From Candidatus Omnitrophota bacterium (GTDB taxonomy: Bacteria > Hinthialibacterota > Hinthialibacteria > Hinthialibacterales > JAKPRU01), in NCBI GenBank assembly GCA_029570205.1, contig JAKQSI010000123.1:1-14552 (forward strand): a stretch of DNA of 14,552 bases. The letters are read 5' to 3'. The notes beneath the pieces are model-generated. The model did not search any database. It worked only from the letters and a program-made list of their open reading frames with translations, and had not been told where the DNA came from. The position numbers and the translations under genes were made by a program. Shown here piece after piece: positions 1-7,410 of this stretch. Numbering within the stretch: position 1 is the first letter of the stretch; the number at the start of each line of letters is the position of its first letter.

Positions 1-112
1 TTTCAAATCCCGAATTAAAAAACCTCACCACTATCCGGAATGATATCACCCCTCCTCACTTCCTGTTAAGGCGGTTTTTAAACTTTTTTTCGTGTGGTGG
101 TGATGATCTTCT

Positions 113-132
113 GACAGGCAGGGACGCCTGTC
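113..132. repeat. Perfect 7-bp stem hairpin (GACAGGC/GCCTGTC)
   Basis: GACAGGC at 113-119 pairs perfectly with GCCTGTC at 126-132 around a six-base loop, AGGGAC. It is followed by CTACC. There is no T-run, so it is not a standard terminator. A second hairpin-like unit at about 201-216 (GGGGGCAAGATGTCCC) has the same plan: a GGC arm, a six-base purine-rich loop and a GCC- or TCC-type arm, then a C-rich tail. I read both as decayed members of a dispersed palindromic repeat family. That is inference from shape, since no genome-wide comparison was possible. Confidence 0.55.
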
Positions 133-251
133 CTACCTGGAGAATCCTCGCCCTCTCTGGCTTAATGACATGGCCCCGTACACGGGGAGGGAGTATCGTC
201 GGGGGCAAGATGTCCCGCTCCCCTGCCGGTGTGCGAATCCTTACGCCCATT

Positions 252-278
252 CTCATTCCGGCGGAAGCCAGGACATTC
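252..278. repeat. Dispersed palindromic repeat remnant (TCATTCCGGCG type), copy 1
   Basis: The 11-mer TCATTCCGGCG at 253-263 occurs again on the opposite strand at 7083-7093. Both copies continue with a near match of the form (G/A)AAG. The sequence resembles a repeat common in many bacterial genomes, whose chance translation reads like HSGESRNP. This copy has lost a clean second arm (GGACATTC instead of GGAATCC), so it is probably old. Confidence 0.55.
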
Positions 279-363
279 TTATGAAATCAAGAACAGAAAA
301 GGCGTTTCCTGCAAGAAAAGAGAAACCGTTTCCTATCCAGTTCTGATGTGCTGAAATGCCACC

Positions 364-1626
364 ATGTCTATCAAGCGATTTCTGGTCATTGTCCTTTTTG
401 CCGTGGTAGGATTCTATTCGACCTGCGTGTTCGTGGATCGCGCGTTTCTGGTTAATTTACTCAAGCCGGAGGTGGATTTTGCATGTTATTACTCGGCGGC
501 TCTTGCGGCACGCTGGGGCGCTCCCATGCACAACAGCGGTCCGTACGCGCTGCTGAAGCCGAATGTTCTCCGAGACACCTGGAAATCCGAAGACGGCGTC
601 CATGCAAAACCGGAAAATGTGTATCTCTATCCCGCGCTTCTGGCGTATATCCTGGTCCCGCTGACTTTCCTGCCGTTCAAGACAGCAGAGGTCCTGTGGA
701 ATCTCTCTTGCCTTCTTGCTTATGGAATCGGGGTCTGGGTATTTATCCGATCCGTTCGTTTGACCGGATTTCAATCCGGAGCCTGGGAGATCGCCTGGCT
801 GTTTCTGTCCATGATCTGGCCGCCGTTTCTGATAGCGGTACAGCATGGCCAGGTGGTTCCGTGGATTTTTCTGTTTCTCTCCCTGACTCTTTGGGCTGTA
901 TTGACCCAGCGTGATTTTCTTGCCGCCGGTGCGCTTGGACTGGCGGCGGGGTTGAAACTCGGCCCTGTTGTTTATGTGGCTTGGCTGTTGGTTCTGCGCC
1001 GATTTCGAGCGGCAGGAATGGCCCTGATTGTTTTCTTGATCCTGCTGTGCGCAGGGCCGACTCATAATGTCCGGCTGTTTCGGTGGGTTCTGCCTCATGT
1101 CCGCCTGGGTTCCACACTGGAGTCAAACCAGTGCCTCAATGGGGTTTTATGCCGGGCCGTGAGTGAGAATCGGGAACGCTGGATCACTCCCGAAAGCCTG
1201 ACAGAGATTCGTGGCGCAATTCGTCTTGCCGCCGGTCTCGGCGCGATTGCTGCGTGTCTTGTGCTTTTCGTGACCTTTCGGTCGGGGAGCAAACCGGAAA
1301 CGATTGTGGCCTCATTCTCACTGGTTGCGTTGACTCTGGCGCTGTTTTCGCCCCTGTCTCGTGTGACCGAATACACCTATGCCTTGTTCGCGATGGGTTA
1401 TACAGGCAAGAGATGCCTGGAGTCCGGCAGGTTGGGGAGGATTGCGCTTGGCATGGCAGGGGGGGTGGTGTTCGGGATGGCAGCGCTGAATTTGGCGGGC
1501 ATTCTGCACCGTTTCCTGGAGGCGCCGTGGACGGGATGGATATCGGTCAATGCCACCTTCCTCTGGGGAATGATTCTATGGATTGTCCTGGCAGCGGATT
1601 CTCTTAAGCCGCACCATGCATCTTGA
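364..1626 (+). CDS. GT87-family (DUF2029-type) polytopic membrane glycosyltransferase
   Basis: A 420-residue hydrophobic protein with roughly nine or more membrane segments. The first helix (about 5-20) is followed by an outer loop with a conserved-looking Asp38 in VDFACYYSAALAA, then the family-typical LYPALLAYILVPLTFLP stretch (about 88-104). Positively charged turns (QRD, RRFRAAG) separate later helices. These features fit the GT87 group of GT-C enzymes, which includes mycobacterial PimE-like mannosyltransferases. The group uses polyprenyl-phosphate sugars and transfers at the outer face of the cytoplasmic membrane, with an Asp in the first outer loop as the likely catalytic base. Sugar and acceptor are unknown. 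The ATG at 364 sits just before the first helix, but the bases upstream show no real Shine-Dalgarno sequence. The gene is monocistronic by layout and ends before a strong hairpin. The family call is fairly sure and the substrate unknown. Confidence 0.8.
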   Translation: MSIKRFLVIVLFAVVGFYSTCVFVDRAFLVNLLKPEVDFACYYSAALAARWGAPMHNSGPYALLKPNVLRDTWKSEDGVHAKPENVYLYPALLAYILVPLTFLPFKTAEVLWNLSCLLAYGIGVWVFIRSVRLTGFQSGAWEIAWLFLSMIWPPFLIAVQHGQVVPWIFLFLSLTLWAVLTQRDFLAAGALGLAAGLKLGPVVYVAWLLVLRRFRAAGMALIVFLILLCAGPTHNVRLFRWVLPHVRLGSTLESNQCLNGVLCRAVSENRERWITPESLTEIRGAIRLAAGLGAIAACLVLFVTFRSGSKPETIVASFSLVALTLALFSPLSRVTEYTYALFAMGYTGKRCLESGRLGRIALGMAGGVVFGMAALNLAGILHRFLEAPWTGWISVNATFLWGMILWIVLAADSLKPHHAS

Positions 1627-1676
1627 CTGCCTGGAACACTGTTTGTATATTAAGATTTCAGAAGATATTACATAGC

Positions 1677-1698
1677 GGGCCGACGGTTTCGTCGGCCC
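1677..1698 (+). terminator. Strong hairpin between the GT87 gene and tig, probable terminator
   Basis: GGGCCGACG at 1677-1685 pairs perfectly over nine bases with CGTCGGCCC at 1690-1698 around the loop GTTT. It lies 50 bases after the GT87 stop codon and is followed by only two T residues and TTATCAATCTCT, so the U-tract is weak. The stem is very stable for its length, and its position between the glycosyltransferase gene and the tig operon fits a terminator. A weak possible promoter (TTGTAT at 1643, TATTAC at 1666) lies just upstream. If that were used for tig, the hairpin would instead be in the leader. Confidence 0.65.
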
Positions 1699-1776
1699 TT
1701 ATCAATCTCTCAGGTATGGGCCATTCCCGGACGGGGCATGGGACCATCCTGGGGAATTCGCAGACGAGGCTAATCG

Positions 1777-3147
1777 GTGAAAATTCTTGAATCAACGGAT
1801 GTGGGAACTTGTCGGAAGAAACTGATCGTGGAAATCCCGCCCGACGAGGTCAGCAAGGAGCTCGAAGACATTTATGCGGAGTTCTCGCGAAGCGCAGATG
1901 TTCCCGGCTTCCGACGAGGACGTGCGCCACGTTATGTTCTTCAGATGCGGTATGGAAGGGCTTTTACCAAAGAGGCCATCCGCAAAGCGGCGGAACAAGG
2001 GTTCAAGGAAGCCCTGAAAGAACAGGGGCTTCGGGCTGTTACGGAGCCGGAATTCGACGGACTGGAAAATCCCACCCGCAATGAGGACGAACCCATCACC
2101 TTTTCGGGTGAAATCGAGTTCATTCCCAAGTTTGAATTGGCCGATTACAGTCAGCTCCGCCCGGCGGAACAGAATCTGGAAGTCACCGAAAAAGAAGTCG
2201 TTGAGACCCTGGAAAGCCTTCGGAAGAGCGCCGCGCTTTACCGGTCGGTGGAACGTCCGGTGCAGAACGGCGACTTTGTTACCTGCTCTGTGGTAGCGAC
2301 CCTTGAAGGCAAGCCGTTTGAGGAGGCCAGCCATCCCGAAATCATTATCGAGGTCGGCTCCAAACGCTATATCAGGGGATTTGAGGATGGGCTGCTCGGC
2401 GCCACAGTCGGCGAAACCCGCGAACTGGATATTGTCCTCCCCGATGATTATCCGGTGGAGGAAAACCGTGGCAAGCAGGCTCATTTCAGTGTCACGGTCG
2501 ATGAGATCAAAGTCGAGCAGCTCCCCGAATTGGACGATGACTTTGCCAAAGACATGGGCGATTTCGAAACAATAGCGGACTTGAAAGACCATATTCGCAA
2601 GGGACTGGAACAGAGCCTGGAAAGCCGAAAAGAGCAGAACCTTCGGGAAAGCATACGCCGTCAGCTTCTGGATGCCAATCAGTTCGACGTGCCTCCCAGC
2701 ATGGTTCGGGCGCGCTTGAACTATATCCAGGCCGTGCAGGATATGGAGTTACGTCGCAGAGGCTCCTCGCTGGATGAGGCAAGACACCTCAATCAGAATC
2801 TTGTCGGTCAGAATCAGATTCGGGCGGAGGAGGAAACCCGTCTCTCCCTGATTCTGGATGAGATCGCGAAACGCGAAAATCTGGAAGTATCCGAAGAAGA
2901 TTATCGAGTGTATGTATCCAACCTGGCTCGCCGGGAGAATGTGGACCCAGTCTGGTACTTTCGACGGATTGAGGAGCAGGATCTCCATGCGTACTATGAG
3001 CGGAACGCCTTGGAAGAAAAGGTTATGAATTTCCTCATGATTCCTCCGGAGGACCGAGCCCCTGCCCCGGCCCCCGACCGACAAACCGAGCAATCCCAGG
3101 CGGCGGCCTCAACCGAAATACCTGAATCCGCCGGGGATGAGAAGTAA
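1777..3147 (+). CDS. tig: Trigger factor (ribosome-associated chaperone, peptidyl-prolyl isomerase)
   Basis: A cytosolic chaperone that binds the ribosome exit tunnel and shields nascent chains. The N-terminal ribosome-binding domain (about 1-120) carries the signature GFRRGRAP at 44-51, matching the family GFRxGxxP loop that docks on ribosomal protein L23. An FKBP-type prolyl isomerase domain follows at about 159-246 (NGDFVTCSVVATLEG to GKQAHFSVTVDEIK). The helical C-terminal substrate-binding arms run from about 250 to 430. The last 26 residues are a Pro/Ala/Gln-rich, probably disordered tail. At 456 residues it is slightly longer than the Escherichia coli protein (432). The start is GTG at 1777, with GAGG at 1766-1769 seven bases upstream. 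It is the first gene of the tig-clpP-clpX order found across many bacteria. The call is certain. Confidence 0.97.
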   Translation: MKILESTDVGTCRKKLIVEIPPDEVSKELEDIYAEFSRSADVPGFRRGRAPRYVLQMRYGRAFTKEAIRKAAEQGFKEALKEQGLRAVTEPEFDGLENPTRNEDEPITFSGEIEFIPKFELADYSQLRPAEQNLEVTEKEVVETLESLRKSAALYRSVERPVQNGDFVTCSVVATLEGKPFEEASHPEIIIEVGSKRYIRGFEDGLLGATVGETRELDIVLPDDYPVEENRGKQAHFSVTVDEIKVEQLPELDDDFAKDMGDFETIADLKDHIRKGLEQSLESRKEQNLRESIRRQLLDANQFDVPPSMVRARLNYIQAVQDMELRRRGSSLDEARHLNQNLVGQNQIRAEEETRLSLILDEIAKRENLEVSEEDYRVYVSNLARRENVDPVWYFRRIEEQDLHAYYERNALEEKVMNFLMIPPEDRAPAPAPDRQTEQSQAAASTEIPESAGDEK

Positions 3148-3159
3148 GGAGATGGACAA

Positions 3160-3786
3160 GTGGTACTGGTTCCGATGGTCGTGGAACAGAGCAACCGGGG
3201 TGAACGTGCCTACGATATTTACTCCCGGTTGCTGAAAGATCGAATCATATTCCTCGGCACTCCCATCGAGGATCATATTGCCAATCTCGTGATCGCCCAA
3301 ATGCTTTTTTTGCAGGCGGAGGATCCCGATAAGGACATTCAGCTGTATATTAACAGTATGGGGGGTTCCGTTTCGGCGGGAATGGCCATCTATGATACAA
3401 TGCAATATGTCAAACCGGCTGTGGCCACAACCTGCATGGGAATGGCGGCCAGCATGGCGGCCGTTCTCCTGGCGGCCGGCGAACCGGGAAAACGGTTCGC
3501 CCTTCCCAACGCCCGGGTGATGATTCATCAACCCATGGGCGGGTTTCAGGGACCGGCAGCCGACATCGAAATCCGGGCGCGTGAGATCCTGGAGATCAAG
3601 GATCGTCTGAACTATATTCTGGCCCACCATACCGGGCAACCGGTCGAGCGGATCATCGAGGACTCGGACCGGGACTTCTTTATGTCCGCAGAGGAGGCCA
3701 AAGAGTACGGATTGATCGATTCGATTTATACACCCAAGAAAAAGGGCGCGCCGGATACCAAAAAGAACGGCGGCAGTTCCGTGTAA
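3160..3786 (+). CDS. clpP: ATP-dependent Clp protease proteolytic subunit ClpP
   Basis: The serine peptidase of the Clp machine, which forms a double heptameric ring and degrades proteins fed by ClpX or other Clp ATPases. The 208-residue protein has the full triad: Ser98 in GMAASMA, His123 in MIHQPMGG and Asp172 in DRDFF. The N-terminal [24 protein letters not shown] is typical of the mature axial-loop region, so little or no propeptide is expected. One deviation is NSMGGSV at 65-71, where almost all ClpPs have NSPGGSV (Pro to Met at 67, next to the oxyanion-hole glycines). The start is GTG at 3160. AAGGAG at 3146-3151 overlaps the tig stop codon and lies eight bases upstream, which suggests translational coupling. 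The C-terminal tail is Lys/Gly-rich. The family is certain. Confidence 0.97.
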   Translation: MVLVPMVVEQSNRGERAYDIYSRLLKDRIIFLGTPIEDHIANLVIAQMLFLQAEDPDKDIQLYINSMGGSVSAGMAIYDTMQYVKPAVATTCMGMAASMAAVLLAAGEPGKRFALPNARVMIHQPMGGFQGPAADIEIRAREILEIKDRLNYILAHHTGQPVERIIEDSDRDFFMSAEEAKEYGLIDSIYTPKKKGAPDTKKNGGSSV

Positions 3787-3856
3787 GACGGTCCTCCACG
3801 CCTGAACGGAATTCGCAACACCATAACCGAGCCACAAACCAGACCGGGGAAGTCCG

Positions 3857-5116
3857 ATGGATTACAAAGGTAGAGGCAAACCACTTTATTGTTCGTTCTG
3901 CGGAAAGCATCAAGATGAAGTCAAGAAGCTGATTGCAGGCCCGCCTCAGAAACACTCCTCGCAGCCGGCCTATATCTGCAACGAATGTGTTCTCCTCTGC
4001 AACAGTGTTCTCGATGAGGAAATCGAAGTCGAGATGCGCGATTTTCCCAAACCTCGGGAACTCAAAGAGGGCTTGGACCAATATGTCATCGGTCAGGAAG
4101 AAACCAAGCGCATTGTCTCCGTGGCCGTCTATAACCACTTCAAGCGTGTGCGCTATCACGAAGCCATCTCCAGCGATGTGGAATTGCAGAAAAGCAATAT
4201 CCTTCTCATCGGTCCCACCGGCGTCGGCAAGACACTCATCGCCCAAACCATGGCGAAAATCCTCAATGTTCCGTTCACCATCGTGGACGCGACCACCCTC
4301 ACCGAGGCCGGATATGTGGGCGAGGACGTGGAGAACATCATTCTCCGCCTTCTCATGGTCACCGGCTACAATGTCGAAAAGGCCGAGAAGGGGATCATCT
4401 ACATTGATGAAATCGACAAAATCGCCCGGACCACTCAGAATGTCTCCATCACACGCGATGTATCCGGGGAAGGTGTACAACAGGCTCTTCTGAAAATCAT
4501 CGAAGGCACAGTCTGTAATGTGCCGCCGCAGGGCGGACGAAAACACCCGCACCAGGAATTCATCCAGGTCAATACGCAGGACATCCTGTTTATTTGCGGC
4601 GGCGCGTTCGTCGGACTGGATAAGATCATCGAACGCCGCGTCGGACGCAAGGTGATCGGATTCGGTACCGAGGATGGCGAACTGACTGCCGTGTTGGACA
4701 ACAATGTCCTGGCCGCGGTGGAACCGGAGGACCTGCTGAAATTCGGCATGATCCCCGAATTCGTCGGTCGATTCTCCTGCCTGGCCACCCTGGAGGAACT
4801 GGATCGAGAGATCCTTCTGAAGATTCTAACCGAACCGAAAAATGCGGTCTGCAAACAGTTCAAGAAGCTGTTGGAGTTTGAGGGGGTCCAGCTCGAATTC
4901 ACTCCGGAGGCGCTGGAGGAAATCGCGGAACAGGCTCTCAAACGCAAAACCGGCGCTCGTGGATTACGGGCGATCCTCGAAAAAGTCATGCTGAATGTCA
5001 TGTATGATCTTCCGTCCATGGCCGGAATCACCAAGTGTGTCATCACGCGTGAGGTCGTGACCCGACAGTCGGAACCGCTCCTCGTGTATGAAGACCAGGC
5101 GGAAACCGCCTCCTAA
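3857..5116 (+). CDS. clpX: ATP-dependent Clp protease ATP-binding subunit ClpX
   Basis: An AAA+ unfoldase that recognises tagged or damaged proteins and threads them into ClpP. The 419 residues are close to the family's usual 420-425. The N-terminal zinc-binding domain has four Cys (12, 15, 41, 44). Walker A is GPTGVGKT at 119-126, and Walker B runs through IIYIDE at 180-185. The pore-1 loop GYVG is at 152-155 and the RKH substrate-gating loop at 228-230. The IGF tripeptide at 267-269 docks on ClpP. Sensor-2 GARGLRAI follows near 370. All elements needed for activity with ClpP are present. The ATG at 3857 has GGGGAAG just upstream. It follows clpP by 70 bases with no obvious terminator or promoter, so co-transcription is likely. 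The call is certain. Confidence 0.98.
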   Translation: MDYKGRGKPLYCSFCGKHQDEVKKLIAGPPQKHSSQPAYICNECVLLCNSVLDEEIEVEMRDFPKPRELKEGLDQYVIGQEETKRIVSVAVYNHFKRVRYHEAISSDVELQKSNILLIGPTGVGKTLIAQTMAKILNVPFTIVDATTLTEAGYVGEDVENIILRLLMVTGYNVEKAEKGIIYIDEIDKIARTTQNVSITRDVSGEGVQQALLKIIEGTVCNVPPQGGRKHPHQEFIQVNTQDILFICGGAFVGLDKIIERRVGRKVIGFGTEDGELTAVLDNNVLAAVEPEDLLKFGMIPEFVGRFSCLATLEELDREILLKILTEPKNAVCKQFKKLLEFEGVQLEFTPEALEEIAEQALKRKTGARGLRAILEKVMLNVMYDLPSMAGITKCVITREVVTRQSEPLLVYEDQAETAS

Positions 5117-5139
5117 AGAATCCCCGGGGGAATCGAATC

Positions 5140-5688
5140 GTGCGAACATTCCAGATCGGTGATACAGTTGTCAAGCCGGGTTTAGGCCTCTGCAAAATCA
5201 AGGGCGTCCAAAAAATGTCGCTGAATGGCGAGGAATGCGAACTGTATGTCCTTCAGGCCGGGGAGGTCAAAGTAATGGTTCCCCTCTCCGCCGCGCATAC
5301 GGGGGGGCTTCGCGCTATCATGGACCCTGAACTCGCCGAACAAGTACTCGGCGCTATCGCGGAACCGATTTACCTGGAAGAGGATCAGGATGAAACTCCG
5401 CAACTCTACGCGATCGATATCGATCAGGCCCGCGATCAGGTCAAACGACGGGACCCGCTTGGACTCGCCGAAATCATCCGCCGGCTGTTCAATAAGGCTA
5501 AAGTCCAGGATCTCTCCAAGTACGAGCAGGAAATCTACTCCCAGAGCATGAATATGCTCGGCGATGAAATCGCGCATCTCGAACACACCACCCGCATGAA
5601 AATTACTCACCGAATCCGCACCCTGCTCAATGAGGCTCGCAAGCAGCGCAAATCCAAGTTCGAATCCCCCCTCGGTCCCAGGGGCTGA
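5140..5688 (+). CDS. carD: CarD/CdnL-family RNA polymerase-binding transcription regulator
   Basis: A 182-residue protein of the CarD_CdnL_TRCF family. The N-terminal RNAP-interaction domain (about 1-65) begins FQIGDTVVKPGLGLCKIKGV, matching the family VGDxVVYPxHGxxxIxxI, and continues with the beta-rich CELYVLQAGEVKVMVPLSAA. The C-terminal part (about 85-170) is helical, with DPLGLAEIIRRLF aligning to the SGDxxEVAEVVRDL segment that packs against promoter DNA. Such proteins bind the RNAP beta subunit and stabilise open complexes, often at ribosomal RNA promoters. The protein contains no Trp. The Trp that wedges into the -10 minor groove in mycobacterial and Thermus CarD falls on Tyr90 by ungapped alignment. 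The GTG at 5140 follows a G-rich stretch 23 bases after clpX, so it is probably the last gene of the tig-clp operon. The family is sure and the promoters it acts on are unknown. Confidence 0.85.
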   Translation: MRTFQIGDTVVKPGLGLCKIKGVQKMSLNGEECELYVLQAGEVKVMVPLSAAHTGGLRAIMDPELAEQVLGAIAEPIYLEEDQDETPQLYAIDIDQARDQVKRRDPLGLAEIIRRLFNKAKVQDLSKYEQEIYSQSMNMLGDEIAHLEHTTRMKITHRIRTLLNEARKQRKSKFESPLGPRG

Positions 5689-5707
5689 AAAAAATATCCA
5701 GAATTAT

Positions 5708-5736
5708 TTGACGCCGCAGTAAGAAAGCGATATACA
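5708..5736 (+). promoter_or_regulatory. Sigma-70-type promoter upstream of the secreted-protein gene
   Basis: TTGACG (5708-5713) and TATACA (5731-5736) are separated by exactly 17 bases, each one mismatch from the TTGACA/TATAAT consensus. This is the best promoter match I see in the window. It starts 20 bases after the carD stop codon. Transcription would begin near 5743, giving a leader of about 175 bases before the ATG at 5918. The leader contains a small hairpin, GGCA/TGCC, at 5880-5891 shortly before the ribosome binding site. Confidence 0.6.
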
Positions 5737-5917
5737 GGAAAATGGTGATGGTCCGCCTGTGACATCGGTTGGGATGAGTATCTTGAACAATTAAGTCGAG
5801 ATCTCCCTTTGGACGACGTTGCGAATGATGATACATGCATTTTATTTATGGGCTTCCATACGCGCTATCTAGTGAGACAGGCAAACGTGCCCATGAAGCC
5901 GAAAAAGGAGACCAACA

Positions 5918-6925
5918 ATGAGACACTTTCCATCATCAATAAACAGGCGAATTGACTTCTCGATGAGCGCATTTCTCATTTCGCAATTGTTGTTTATTCT
6001 TTCGTGCGTCGGCAATCCTGCTTTGGCCGATTCGGTAATGGTTGCCAGACACGAGGTTCCTGTGTTGAGCGAACCAGAGTTACCAGTCACCGGTGTCGAT
6101 CTGGCCAACGTACTTAAGCGACACGTCCCTGATTTTCCGCAATTTGAACGCGATGTGCTTGGACCAGCGGATTTCGGTATCGGGTTTGACTATCGCATTC
6201 CACGGCCACGTTCGCTTACTCACGCGAATACGGCTGAGGGAGCGATGGCCGCCATGGCCTGGCCGATAGATCCGAGAGGCATATCTTTGGAAATCGGCGT
6301 CTTCCGAAGCCACCGGGATGCTTTGCTGGCCGCGAATCTCTTTCTGAATAGTATCCAAATGACATACGACCCGCCTGTTGTTTCGACGGACGATCCGGGA
6401 TACGTGACTTGGATCAATCCGAACTCGAAACTACCGGATGTGTTTGTGCGGGACAACGTGTTTGTCAATATCCAGGTTGCCGAACAGCTTGATCCCGCCA
6501 CCGTAATCCGTGCCATTGACAATGATCTCAAAAACACTGCGGAAGGAATAACGCGGGGAGAAAAAGTTGAGCCACCGATGATTCAAGATGTGGACTTTCC
6601 GTCCGAGATGAGCATATCCCGGGCGAGATTCGGTAAAGCATTGTTGAGTGCAAGCGATCCCAACGGACACAGGGTCTGGCACAGCGTTTGGATTGCGGGA
6701 AACGACCTGCCGAACTTGGGACCGAATACGCAACCATCCGAGCTGACGGAACCCCAAATAACTTGGAAGAATACGGGGATGGTGGAATTTGTGCCGCGCG
6801 GTGCACCGGGAACGATAACGGTGACACTGAAGGCAGTCGCAGTGAACGACCTGTGCGTGGTTTCCGACGTGTGGACGAAAACTGTGCGCATTACAACACA
6901 GGAGGAAATCCAGCCTAAAGAATAG
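5918..6925 (+). CDS. Putative secreted protein of unknown function
   Basis: I do not recognise this 335-residue protein. The ATG at 5918 has a good AAGGAG (5905-5910) seven bases upstream. The N-terminus is a Sec signal peptide: basic residues (Arg10, Arg11), a hydrophobic stretch (about 17-31) and a likely cleavage after NPALA at residue 37. ILSC at 27-30 is a weaker lipobox alternative. The mature part has a mid-section (about 115-215) with VFRSHRDALLAANLFLNS and VFVRDNVFVNIQV followed by a helix (DPATVIRAIDNDLKNT). This resembles the alternating pattern of periplasmic proteins with an 'N-V-F-V' strand, but no named family is claimed. The last 60 residues (GTITVTLKAVAVNDLCVVSD) look beta-rich and might be an Ig-like fold. 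No catalytic motif is visible. It has its own promoter, is flanked by non-coding DNA on both sides, and seems to stand alone. Confidence 0.8.
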   Translation: MRHFPSSINRRIDFSMSAFLISQLLFILSCVGNPALADSVMVARHEVPVLSEPELPVTGVDLANVLKRHVPDFPQFERDVLGPADFGIGFDYRIPRPRSLTHANTAEGAMAAMAWPIDPRGISLEIGVFRSHRDALLAANLFLNSIQMTYDPPVVSTDDPGYVTWINPNSKLPDVFVRDNVFVNIQVAEQLDPATVIRAIDNDLKNTAEGITRGEKVEPPMIQDVDFPSEMSISRARFGKALLSASDPNGHRVWHSVWIAGNDLPNLGPNTQPSELTEPQITWKNTGMVEFVPRGAPGTITVTLKAVAVNDLCVVSDVWTKTVRITTQEEIQPKE

Positions 6926-7410
6926 CAGGCGAGATTTCTTGCGACAGGCGGACGTTGCGCCCGCCATGGGAGAGACGAAGAGCGCATAATTGAGCGGGAT
7001 CTTCCCCCTCTGGATCAAGCCCGAAGTGTAGCCATGACGGGAGATGGAGCGGCTACCGGCGTTCCACCCGGATTCCATCTTTCGCCGGAATGACGGGGCA
7101 TGGCAGTCTGCGACGTGTGTGGAACAAAGACGCTCGTTCCTCCAAAGGCGAACGGTTTCAGAAAATCGCGTCCGCGGATGGTTCGACATGGCGTTTCCTC
7201 CGCAGTTCCATTGTGCCAATGAGACATAAGGCGCGAAGGGCACGGCCTGATTCGTTTGTATTTTGCGCCGGATTCCAAAAGGGGATATAGGGGAACGGGG
7301 AGAGGGGCGCTTTCTTTCCCTATAATTGCATAATAAGATGGCCTCCCGTGGAGAGTTTTCATCTTTGTCGGGACTCCGACGGGCATTTGAACTCACTGAA
7401 GAAGGTCAGC
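6926..7410. other. Non-coding interval with repeat remnant and possible promoter elements
   Basis: No supported gene. Short open frames on both strands here cross the repeat at 7070-7094. A GGCGG (6947-6951) / CCGCC (6961-6965) hairpin follows the secreted-protein gene and might help end transcription, but it has no T-run. TATAAT at 7321-7326 is a perfect -10 hexamer without a recognisable -35 element at the usual distance (GGGAGA there). It is the best candidate for starting the downstream glycosyltransferase operon. A GTCGG/CCGAC hairpin with loop GACT lies at 7367-7380, inside the probable leader. Confidence 0.5.
7070..7094. repeat. Dispersed palindromic repeat remnant (TCATTCCGGCG type), copy 2
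   Basis: ATTCC at 7072-7076 and GGAAT at 7087-7091 form the arms of a short palindrome, flanked by GG and GAC. On the minus strand it starts GTCATTCCGGCG and its chance translation reads RHSGERWNPG, the familiar signature of a repeat scattered through many genomes and often mis-annotated as peptide. It shares the 11-mer TCATTCCGGCG with the copy at 252-278 in the opposite orientation. Confidence 0.65.

Larger units (their letters stand above)
1..363. other. Non-coding, repeat-rich interval before the first gene
   Basis: No convincing gene is present. The plus-strand frame open from the left edge runs to a stop near 282, and the minus-strand frame at 56-256 is also open. Both run through hairpin repeats, and their translations look like translated repeat DNA rather than protein. 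The first few dozen bases could be the 3' tail of a gene that begins outside the window, but this cannot be settled. The interval holds two GGC-type hairpins (113-132 and about 201-216), a CCCCG/CGGGG hairpin (174-178 with 183-187), a dispersed-repeat remnant (252-278) and a short direct repeat CGTTTCCT at 303-310 and 327-334. I see no clear -35/-10 pair for the gene at 364. Confidence 0.6.

Noticed and set aside
56-256. Open frame on the minus strand encoding 66 residues
   Set aside because: It runs through several hairpin repeats, has no ribosome binding site that stands out, and its peptide looks like translated repeat DNA.
457-1126. Long minus-strand frames inside the GT87 gene, and similar long frames opposite tig, clpX and lpdA
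   Set aside because: They are shadows of confidently identified genes and have no recognisable protein features of their own.
5666-5700. CCCC/GGGG hairpin at the end of carD as a terminator
   Set aside because: The stem is only four bases and is followed by an A-run, not a T-run, on the plus strand.
5876-6965. GACAGGC 7-mers on either side of the secreted-protein gene (5876 and 6943), also at 113, as a mobile-element boundary
   Set aside because: A 7-mer is expected about this often by chance in a window of this size, and the hairpins that follow have different arms.
7015-7386. Open frames on both strands in the gap before the GT-C gene
   Set aside because: They cross the dispersed palindrome (RHSGERWNPG-like peptide) and show no coherent protein features.
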